In this document: positions 1-4,401 of the stretch, one piece after another
Position numbering within the stretch: the first letter of the stretch is position 1
How the letters are laid out: the number at the start of each line of letters is the position of its first letter
From: Candidatus Tayloriibacteriota bacterium
Lineage (GTDB): Bacteria; Patescibacteriota; Minisyncoccia; Phycocordibacterales; JAKAEA01
Reading direction: 5' to 3'
NCBI GenBank assembly: GCA_029288535.1
Contig: JARIGY010000018.1
Location: 1 to 5,797 of the forward strand
Length of the DNA stretch: 5,797 nt
The notes under the pieces: model-generated
Seen by the model: only the letters and a program-made list of their open reading frames with translations
The model's database searches: none
Told to the model about the DNA's origin: nothing
Position numbers and translations under genes: made by a program

Positions 1-131
1 CGCCTCTGCCGCGGAACTTGACGTTCTTCACGGTCTTCGGGCGGCTGCGGGCCGGCGTGACGTTCGCGCAGGCGCAGGCGGAGATGGATGGTATTGCCAG
101 GCAGCTTCGGGCGGAACACCCCGAACACGAA
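1..131 (+). other. Foreign fragment of a MacB/ADOP-type ABC permease, probable chimeric contig end
   Basis: The frame is open from base 3, without a start codon, and encodes a stretch with the hallmark FGRLRAGVTFAQAQAEMD followed by IARQLRAEHPE. This matches the start of the periplasmic (MacB_PCD) domain of ADOP-type permeases, common in Acidobacteriota and Gemmatimonadota, where 'GRLkPGVTlaQAqAEMd' precedes a helix ending in 'YP/HP'. The first 120 bases are about 68% G+C by hand count, falling to about 42% by 241-300. The frame then runs without a break into ABC-F sequence near 'ESGDMHI' (codons at 129-146). A permease ectodomain fused to a ribosome-associated ATPase makes no functional sense, so I read this as a join between two organisms' DNA, with the break between about 115 and 137. 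The TTG at 18 could be called as a start but sits inside permease sequence. Confidence 0.75.
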
Positions 132-1406
132 TCGGGCGACATGCACATCGCCCAGGGTCTTTCCATCGCAATCGCCAAGCAGGTCATTCCGCGCGCCGAT
201 CTTGATCTCACGGTCCGGGCGTTTTTCGAAAAATGCTTTTCAAAGAAAATCTACGATATCGATCCCAAAATAGACAAGGTGCTCGATGTCGTAAACCTCC
301 ACGCTCCGCACGACCGGATCGTCAAATCTTTTTCCGGCGGACAGCAGGCTCGCTTGCTTCTGGCTTCTGCACTCATTCAAGACCCGGACCTCCTGCTTCT
401 CGACGAGCCGACGAACAATTTGGATAAAGCGGGGATAGAGCACCTCACAGAATTTTTAAAAAAGTATAAAAAAACCGTAGTCGTCATTTCGCACGACGCG
501 CAGTTCCTGAACGCATTCACCGACGGCGTCCTCTATCTCGATGTCTTTACCCGCAAAGTCGAGCAGTATGTCGGCAACTATTTCGACGTGGTGACGCAGA
601 TCGCCGCCCGCGTCGAAAAAGAGAATCGCAAGAATGCCCAGCTTGCCAAAGAGATCCAGGAAAACAAGGACAAGGCGAACTTTTTTGCAAACAAGGGAGG
701 CCAGATGCGCATGGTGGCAAAGCGCATGCGTGAAAAAGCCGAAATGATGGAAGAAGAAAAAGTCGATGTGCGCAAGGAAGACAGGACGATCCGGCCATTC
801 ATCATCCCGTGTCCGCCCGAGCTTCTCGGAGACATTCTGAGCATCACCTCTTTTTCAACCATGAATCCGAAGACGCATAAGCCGGTCGTGCGCAAAACCA
901 AAATTATCTTAAAGCGCAATCAGCACCTCCTCTTGAAAGGTCCGAACGGCATCGGCAAAAGCACGCTGCTCGAATCGATCGCCAATGGCACGGTCAAGGA
1001 TTCCGTTATTCTTGAAGGCGTGAAAGTCGGCTACTACCGCCAGGATTTTTCAACGCTCAATTTTGAGGATACCGTTTATGATTGCCTCATGGAAGTCATG
1101 GAAAAGCAGATCGAAGAGAACATGCGCTCGACCGCAGCCGGCTTTCTTATTTCCGGCGAAATGATCCGCACCAAGATCGGCTCCCTTTCCGAAGGACAGA
1201 AAGGTCTCGTTGCTTTTGCCCGCCTTGTTTTGCAAAAACCCGGCCTGCTTATTCTCGACGAGCCGACCAACCATATCAACTTCCGCCATATTCCGATCAT
1301 TGCCGAAGCATTAAATAAATACGAAGGCGCGATGATACTCGTCTCGCACGTTCCCGAATTCGTTGCCAAGATCCGCATCGACGAAGAATTGGATCTTGAA
1401 AAATAG
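3..1406 (+). CDS. ABC-F family ATPase (ribosome-associated), 5'-truncated and fused to foreign sequence
   Basis: Genuine ABC-F sequence starts at about codon 39 (numbering from the TTG at 18) and runs to the TAG at 1404-1406. The first ATPase domain keeps the signature SGGQQ (106-110) and Walker B plus DEPTNNLD (129-136), but its Walker A motif and N-terminus are missing. A basic coiled linker (about 194-260, with KANFFANKGGQMRMVAKRMR) is the ABC-F interdomain linker that reaches towards the peptidyl-tRNA in known members. The second domain has Walker A GPNGIGKST (308-316), signature LSEGQ (390-394), Walker B with DEPTNHIN (414-421) and the H-loop histidine in LVSHVPEF. Family members are cytoplasmic, bind the ribosomal E site and lack membrane domains. 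About 420 ABC-F residues remain of an expected 500-550. The loss is explained by the chimeric 5' end, so the gene in the organism is probably intact. The ABC-F subfamily (Uup, EttA, antibiotic-resistance type) cannot be decided. Confidence 0.9.
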   Translation, partial: PLPRNLTFFTVFGRLRAGVTFAQAQAEMDGIARQLRAEHPEHESGDMHIAQGLSIAIAKQVIPRADLDLTVRAFFEKCFSKKIYDIDPKIDKVLDVVNLHAPHDRIVKSFSGGQQARLLLASALIQDPDLLLLDEPTNNLDKAGIEHLTEFLKKYKKTVVVISHDAQFLNAFTDGVLYLDVFTRKVEQYVGNYFDVVTQIAARVEKENRKNAQLAKEIQENKDKANFFANKGGQMRMVAKRMREKAEMMEEEKVDVRKEDRTIRPFIIPCPPELLGDILSITSFSTMNPKTHKPVVRKTKIILKRNQHLLLKGPNGIGKSTLLESIANGTVKDSVILEGVKVGYYRQDFSTLNFEDTVYDCLMEVMEKQIEENMRSTAAGFLISGEMIRTKIGSLSEGQKGLVAFARLVLQKPGLLILDEPTNHINFRHIPIIAEALNKYEGAMILVSHVPEFVAKIRIDEELDLEK

Positions 1407-1438
1407 AAGGTGATACACTGCTTTCAAATTGCAAAAGT

Positions 1439-1462
1439 AAACCACACTCTGTGCGGTTTTTT
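1439..1462 (+). terminator. Rho-independent terminator of the ABC-F gene
   Basis: The arms AAACC-A-CAC (1439-1447) and GTG-C-GGTTT (1451-1459) pair around a TCT loop with one internal A.C mismatch. The T-run begins within the 3' arm and extends to 1462, then continues as GTTT. It lies 33 bases after the ABC-F stop. It is oriented against the terminator of the minus-strand gene at 1473-1505, so the two genes converge with a separate terminator each. Confidence 0.65.
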
Positions 1463-1472
1463 GTTTAGATAT

Positions 1473-1505
1473 AAAAAAAGACCATGGGTAGAGGCACCCA
1501 TGGTC
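1473..1505 (-). terminator. Rho-independent terminator of zinc-ribbon gene A
   Basis: Read on the minus strand, GACCATGGGT (1505-1496) pairs perfectly with ACCCATGGTC (1489-1480) around a 6-base loop and is followed by seven T residues (1479-1473). The hairpin begins 24 bases after the TGA stop at 1530. The outer stem GACCAT...ATGGTC is the same as in the terminator of zinc-ribbon gene B, which suggests the terminator was duplicated along with the gene. Confidence 0.9.
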
Positions 1506-1529
1506 ACGGTTCACAGTCACAGAACATCT

Positions 1530-1763
1530 TCAGAGTTTCGATCCGCATCTTGCGCAGTGGTTAGCATTGGCGGGTTGGGTCGTACCGCATTCATCGCATA
1601 TTTTGCCTCTGACTCCCGACACCTTTGGATTTGACCAGCGAACCTTCAGAGCCTCAATGAGGCTCTGAAGGACGCTCTTAATTGCGCAAACCGTAATAAA
1701 CACAATGACCACGAGCGTACAAGTCCAATCTCCCGATGAGGTAGATGAAATTGTATAAAACAT
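1530..1763 (-). CDS. Small membrane-anchored zinc-ribbon protein A (77 aa), paralogue of protein B
   Basis: A short, mostly polar N-terminus (1-13) is followed by one hydrophobic helix (about 14-28, CTLVVIVFITVCAIK). Next comes an amphipathic basic segment, SLIEALKVRW (34-43), and a C-terminal zinc ribbon, C56-x2-C59 and C70-x2-C73, ending CGSKL. Positive charges lie almost entirely after the helix, so the ribbon should face the cytoplasm. The start is set by an AGGAG Shine-Dalgarno (1774-1770) six bases before ATG and by alignment with protein B. The gene has its own promoter and terminator, and starts 60 bases after the SDR stop. Zinc-ribbon folds of this kind bind one zinc ion through four cysteines, but the role here is unknown. 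A near-perfect 29-nt inverted repeat lies inside the coding region (1643-1671). Confidence 0.85.
   Translation of the reverse strand: MFYTISSTSSGDWTCTLVVIVFITVCAIKSVLQSLIEALKVRWSNPKVSGVRGKICDECGTTQPANANHCARCGSKL
1643..1671. repeat. Inverted repeat with 14-bp perfect arms inside zinc-ribbon gene A
   Basis: CCTTCAGAGCCTCA (1643-1656) and TGAGGCTCTGAAGG (1658-1671) are exact reverse complements separated by one base. On the coding strand the repeat spans codons for LQSLIEALK, just after the transmembrane helix. It should form a stable hairpin in the mRNA. The corresponding part of paralogue B encodes a similar peptide but does not keep the repeat. Confidence 0.9.
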
Positions 1764-1792
1764 CGATTTCTCCTTTAAAATGACCTCAAAAT

Positions 1793-1821
1793 AAGATACT
1801 ATAGATTTATATCCAGGTCAA
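1793..1821 (-). promoter_or_regulatory. Sigma70-like promoter of zinc-ribbon gene A
   Basis: On the minus strand, TTGACC (1821-1816, five of six consensus -35 bases) is separated by exactly 17 bases from TATCTT (1798-1793, four of six -10 bases). The -10 box ends 29 bases before the ATG. The leader carries GAGGTC (1787-1782), about where transcription should begin, and AGGAG (1774-1770). The same layout and spacings recur in front of gene B. The -35 box begins only two bases after the SDR stop codon. Confidence 0.75.
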
Positions 1822-1823
1822 TT

Positions 1824-2549
1824 CTATTTCTCCATCTCGTCGTGGGCGTACATCTCGGCCTTGCCGGTTTGAAGTGTTAGTAAAATCCTTTCCGCAATGT
1901 ATTCGGCGGTATCGGCAGTCGGCATGTTGGGGCGGTTGCGGGATTCCATGCCTTGCGCCACAACGTCTGACTTAACCGCGTTCTTGCCGAAGTCGGTGAG
2001 CGTCAAAGTCGGATGAACAAGGCTCACAATAATATTGTCTTTTTGAAGTTCGGCTCGGGCCGTAAGCGTCAACGCATTGAGCGCGTATTTTGTCGAAGCG
2101 TACGCGCCGAGCATCGGGAAATAATTTTTCGACACCATCGAGCTGATGTTGATGATCGTGCCGCCGCCTTGCTGCTTCATAATCGGTATAACTTTTTGCA
2201 TAGCAATAAGCGGTCCGACGACGTTCAGTTCAAAAACCTTCCTATATGCTTCCGGGTCGACATTTTCAATGGCGCCGTAAATGCCCTGGCCGGCATTGTT
2301 GATGAGTGCGTCGACACGGCCGAATTTCTTGTGCGTTTCCGAGATCATGTTTTCGATATCTTCCGGCTTTGTCATGTCGGTAGCGACAGCCAGAGAACCC
2401 GGAAGTTCTTTTCCCAATTTTTCAATGATCTCTTTCGAGCGCGCGGCCAATACCACTTTTGCGCCTTCTTTTGCCAAGAGTTTTGCTGTTGCCAAGCCGA
2501 TGCCTGAAGAAGCGCCAGTCACGATGATTACCTTATTGTTTGGATTCAT
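1824..2549 (-). CDS. Classical short-chain dehydrogenase/reductase (SDR), 241 aa
   Basis: This is a complete Rossmann-fold oxidoreductase of normal classical-SDR length. Cofactor-binding TGASSGIG is at residues 11-18, with AAR (35-37) after the second strand. The arginine there hints at NADPH preference. NNAG lies at 84-87 and the catalytic tetrad is N109, S137, Y150 and K154 (YASTK, 150-154), so an active enzyme is expected. No signal peptide or membrane helix is seen, and it should be cytoplasmic. The substrate cannot be inferred: the family acts on many alcohols, ketones and sugars, and no pathway partner lies beside it. The start at 2549 fits the family N-terminus (MNPNNKVIIVTG), although no Shine-Dalgarno precedes the ATG. 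No terminator follows it, so transcription probably runs on through zinc-ribbon gene A to the terminator at 1505-1473. Confidence 0.93.
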   Translation of the reverse strand: MNPNNKVIIVTGASSGIGLATAKLLAKEGAKVVLAARSKEIIEKLGKELPGSLAVATDMTKPEDIENMISETHKKFGRVDALINNAGQGIYGAIENVDPEAYRKVFELNVVGPLIAMQKVIPIMKQQGGGTIINISSMVSKNYFPMLGAYASTKYALNALTLTARAELQKDNIIVSLVHPTLTLTDFGKNAVKSDVVAQGMESRNRPNMPTADTAEYIAERILLTLQTGKAEMYAHDEMEK

Positions 2550-2589
2550 ATAATTATGAGAGACTTAAAAATAAACTTATTCTTACTGC

Positions 2590-2595
2590 AGTATA
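2590..2595 (-). promoter_or_regulatory. Possible -10 box of the SDR gene
   Basis: TATACT on the minus strand lies 40 bases before the SDR ATG and just downstream of the terminator of zinc-ribbon gene B. A promoter is expected here because that terminator should isolate the SDR from upstream transcription. No convincing -35 box is found at 16-18 bases, so this is a weak call. Confidence 0.35.
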
Positions 2596-2617
2596 CACTT
2601 TTTAAAGTTGAGAAATT

Positions 2618-2648
2618 AAAAAGACCATAGGCAAGCTTGCCTATGGTC
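2618..2648 (-). terminator. Rho-independent terminator of zinc-ribbon gene B, built on a 26-bp perfect palindrome
   Basis: Bases 2623-2648 form an uninterrupted perfect palindrome (outer bases GACCATAGGC, centre AAGCTT). On the minus strand it is followed by five T residues (2622-2618) and then AATTTC. The hairpin begins 13 bases after the TGA at 2662. The outer GACCAT...ATGGTC stem matches the terminator of zinc-ribbon gene A, while the inner stem and loop differ. It should also stop transcripts arriving from the flavoprotein gene. The plus strand has no T-run beside the palindrome, so termination is expected in one direction only. Confidence 0.9.
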
Positions 2649-2661
2649 ACGATTGAGATGC

Positions 2662-2898
2662 TCAAAGTTTTGAGCCGCACTTAGCGCAGTGTTTGGCTTT
2701 CTTTGCGCATTCTGTGCCGCATCCCTCGCAGAATTTAGTACTTGCGAATCCCGTTTCTCGCGGCTTGTTTTCCCATCGGACCCTCATCGCTTTGATCAGC
2801 TCTCTGATGATGTCTTCTCCAAAAATAAAAGCGAAAAAAATAACAGTAACGATTGCGCCACAAATTTCTTCTGTCGTCGTAGAGGCAAGAATCTGCAT
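2662..2898 (-). CDS. Small membrane-anchored zinc-ribbon protein B (78 aa), paralogue of protein A
   Basis: The architecture is the same as in protein A: an acidic N-terminus (E10, E11), a hydrophobic helix at about 12-26 (ICGAIVTVIFFAFIF), a basic amphipathic stretch ELIKAMRVRW (33-42) and a zinc ribbon with C57-x2-C60 and C71-x2-C74, ending CGSKL. An extra cysteine, C64, lies between the pairs. Positive charges after the helix (R32, K36, R39, R41) predict a cytoplasmic ribbon. The shared core is L-I-x-A-x-x-V-R-W-x-N. The start is fixed by AGGAG (2909-2905) six bases before ATG, as in gene A. The gene lies 77 bases after the flavoprotein stop and has its own promoter and terminator. Its function is unknown. 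Confidence 0.85.
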   Translation of the reverse strand: MQILASTTTEEICGAIVTVIFFAFIFGEDIIRELIKAMRVRWENKPRETGFASTKFCEGCGTECAKKAKHCAKCGSKL

Positions 2899-2927
2899 GA
2901 GTTTCTCCTAAAAAGCGACCTCAAATC

Positions 2928-2956
2928 AAAATACTACAGATCGGTATTTTAGTCAA
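2928..2956 (-). promoter_or_regulatory. Sigma70-like promoter of zinc-ribbon gene B
   Basis: On the minus strand, TTGACT (2956-2951) is followed after exactly 17 bases by TATTTT (2933-2928), with 29 bases from there to the ATG. GAGGTC (2922-2917) sits at the expected transcription start and AGGAG follows at 2909-2905. From -35 to ATG this 61-base region matches that of gene A at 43 positions by hand alignment, with no gaps. The matches include ATCT-TAGTAT around the -10 box. Confidence 0.75.
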
Positions 2957-2962
2957 ATCTAC

Positions 2963-2977
2963 AGAGGTCAGACCTCT
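2963..2977. repeat. Inverted repeat AGAGGTC-A-GACCTCT at the flavoprotein 3' end
   Basis: Seven-base arms separated by one base overlap the flavoprotein stop codon (2978-2976). They lie six bases upstream of the -35 box of zinc-ribbon gene B. Each arm contains GAGGTC, the hexamer that also occurs at the predicted transcription start of both zinc-ribbon genes. It could be a protein-binding site or a weak terminator, but no T-run follows on the minus strand. Confidence 0.5.
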
Positions 2978-4253
2978 ACATTACCGAATTGCCTGCGACA
3001 TATCCGGTCGTCCAGCAGAGCTGCAGGCTGTAGCCGCCGGACGGCCTGTCTATATTTAAAATATCGCCGATCAGATAAAGGTTCGGGTACAGGCGCGAGC
3101 TCATGGTTTTGAAATCAACTTCGTCGAGTACTACGCCGCCGCTCGTGATGATCGCCTTGTCGGTGCCGAGCAGGCTGTCGATATGGATCGGCAAAGCTTT
3201 GAGAAGCTGCACGAGAGCCAGCCGCTGTTCGCGGGTCACCCGGTTGCACTGCGTTTCCGGATCTATTTTCGAAAGCTCGACGATGACCGGCGCTAAAGCA
3301 GGAGTAACTAGCGGGCTTAAAGAATTCTTGAATTTCTTATTGTTATTTTCTTTGAACTGTTCCTGTAGCCTGGTATTGAGCTGGCTGTAATCCAAGTGGG
3401 GGACAATGTCCAAAGACAAAATAACCTCGCCGTACTTCAAAAGCTCGCCGATATCCTTGCTCATGTTGAGCACGGTCGGGCCGCTGACGCCGACATGCGT
3501 GAACAGGATTTTGCCTTTCTTCACATCCTGCTTCGCGTCGTTCTGAAAAATCGTGAGCTTGATATCGCTCAGGCTCACGCCGGCCAGGCGTTTTGTCCAT
3601 GCGTCTTTCGTAGCAAGCGGCACAAGCGACGGCGTCGGTTCGATCACCGTATGCCCGATCTTTTTGAGCCAGGCGTAGGCGTCGCCGGTCGAACCGGTTT
3701 CCGGTCTGGAAGTCCCTCCGGTTGCGATGATAACCGATCGTGCAAGAATATGTTTTTTATTTTTTAAAACGACCCCGGTAATTTTTTTATCTTCAGAAAT
3801 TAAAATGTCTGTAACAGGACTGTTGGACAAAATAGTTATATTTGGTTTTTTCACATAATCCATAAGTACGTTCCACACCGATTGGGCTTTGTTGGAAAGA
3901 GGGAAGACGCGCTGCTCTTTTTCGACTTTCGTTTCCATCTTCCTCATGTGGAAAAAGTCGAGCGTTTCCTTCACGTTCCACTGCGAAAAAGCCGAAAAAA
4001 GAAATTTGCCGTTGTCCTTGAATTTCTCCAGAAGCTTGCGGGTGTCGAACTCGTTGTTCGTGACGTTGCAGCGCCCGCCGCCGGTAATGAGCAGCTTCCT
4101 GCCGAGAGTATCGTTTTTTTCTATGAGAATGACCCTGAGGCCGCGCTGTGCCGCTCTTCCAGCAGCCATCATGCCTGCCGGCCCGCCGCCAACTACGGCC
4201 ACATCCCAGGTTTCTCCGTTTTTATCCTTATTTTCAGGCTCCATTTCTGCCAT
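2976..4253 (-). CDS. FAD-dependent oxidoreductase of the YhiN/BaiN/HI0933 family, 425 aa
   Basis: The full-length flavoprotein starts with a dinucleotide-binding fold: GGGPAG at 22-27 and the acidic E45 that usually contacts the FAD ribose. The family signature GRKLLITGGGRCNVTN follows at 51-66. Further landmarks are ATGG and TGSTGDAYAWLKKIGH in the middle, SGPTVLNMS, and a C-terminal block with TSGGV, LIGDILNIDRPSGGYSLQ and TTGYVAGNS closing over FAD. Family members are often annotated as 'aminoacetone oxidase' or BaiN-like. Work on E. coli YhiN points to 23S rRNA dihydrouridine synthesis, which would suit this neighbourhood, but that role is inferred here. The start gives a 16-residue polar lead-in (MAEMEPENKDKNGETW) and has no Shine-Dalgarno. 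The gene is divergent from the DEAD-box helicase across 148 bp. It is followed by zinc-ribbon gene B, whose terminator probably ends its transcript. Confidence 0.92.
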   Translation of the reverse strand: MAEMEPENKDKNGETWDVAVVGGGPAGMMAAGRAAQRGLRVILIEKNDTLGRKLLITGGGRCNVTNNEFDTRKLLEKFKDNGKFLFSAFSQWNVKETLDFFHMRKMETKVEKEQRVFPLSNKAQSVWNVLMDYVKKPNITILSNSPVTDILISEDKKITGVVLKNKKHILARSVIIATGGTSRPETGSTGDAYAWLKKIGHTVIEPTPSLVPLATKDAWTKRLAGVSLSDIKLTIFQNDAKQDVKKGKILFTHVGVSGPTVLNMSKDIGELLKYGEVILSLDIVPHLDYSQLNTRLQEQFKENNNKKFKNSLSPLVTPALAPVIVELSKIDPETQCNRVTREQRLALVQLLKALPIHIDSLLGTDKAIITSGGVVLDEVDFKTMSSRLYPNLYLIGDILNIDRPSGGYSLQLCWTTGYVAGNSVM

Positions 4254-4272
4254 AGTAGCACAAATCGAAACA

Positions 4273-4301
4273 TTGACAATAAACCCAATTCAGTATATAC
4301 T
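4273..4301 (+). promoter_or_regulatory. Near-consensus sigma70 promoter of the DEAD-box helicase gene
   Basis: A perfect TTGACA (4273-4278), a 17-base spacer and TATACT (4296-4301, five of six) form the best promoter in the window. Transcription should begin near 4308, giving a leader of about 94 bases before the ATG at 4402. The -10 lies in a 10-bp palindrome, AGTATATACT (4292-4301), so TATACT also reads on the minus strand (4297-4292), 38 bases before the flavoprotein ATG. That copy lacks a good -35, and the minus-strand promoter remains uncertain. Confidence 0.8.
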
Positions 4302-4336
4302 CTTCCCATACCTTCATCTCTTTGGTTTTGTATATC

Positions 4337-4394
4337 ATCTAAACCTCACGAGAAAACTCGTTAAACCGTTTTATTAAAAAACGAGAGGTTAGAT
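4337..4394 (+). promoter_or_regulatory. Predicted three-way-junction RNA in the helicase 5' leader, covering the ribosome-binding site
   Basis: An outer stem pairs ATCTAA-A-CCTC (4337-4347, one bulged A at 4343) with GAGGTTAGAT (4385-4394). Inside it are two hairpins: ACGAG-AAAA-CTCGT (4348-4361) and CGTTTT-ATTAA-AAAACG (4367-4383). The only Shine-Dalgarno-like sequence, GAGAGG (4383-4388), lies 13 bases before the ATG and is mostly held in the outer stem. A competing pairing, CTCGTT (4357-4362) with AACGAG (4380-4385), would break both hairpins. Pairings were found by eye with no energy calculation. It matches no riboswitch class I recognise. Confidence 0.5.
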
Positions 4395-4401
4395 AACTCA
4401 T

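Noticed and set aside
18..140. A natural permease/ABC-F fusion starting at TTG 18
   Set aside because: The frame is open upstream of the TTG, the first part is a mid-protein fragment of a permease domain, base composition changes sharply, and the ABC-F part has lost an essential motif. A chimeric join explains all of this.
1410..1634. 74-residue plus-strand open frame across the intergenic region and zinc-ribbon gene A
   Set aside because: It runs through two terminators, overlaps the conserved zinc-ribbon gene and has no ribosome site.
2013..2507. 164-residue plus-strand open frame opposite the SDR
   Set aside because: All SDR motifs are in the minus frame. The plus translation is arginine- and histidine-rich with no family resemblance.
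2963..2977. Inverted repeat as terminator of the flavoprotein gene
   Set aside because: The loop would be one base (three with a shorter stem) and no T-run follows on the minus strand. The strong terminator at 2648-2618 is a better candidate.
4337..4394. tRNA or known riboswitch in the helicase leader
   Set aside because: The three-stem fold recalls a reduced cloverleaf, but there is no anticodon arm, T-loop or acceptor geometry, and no sequence of a known riboswitch class is recognised.
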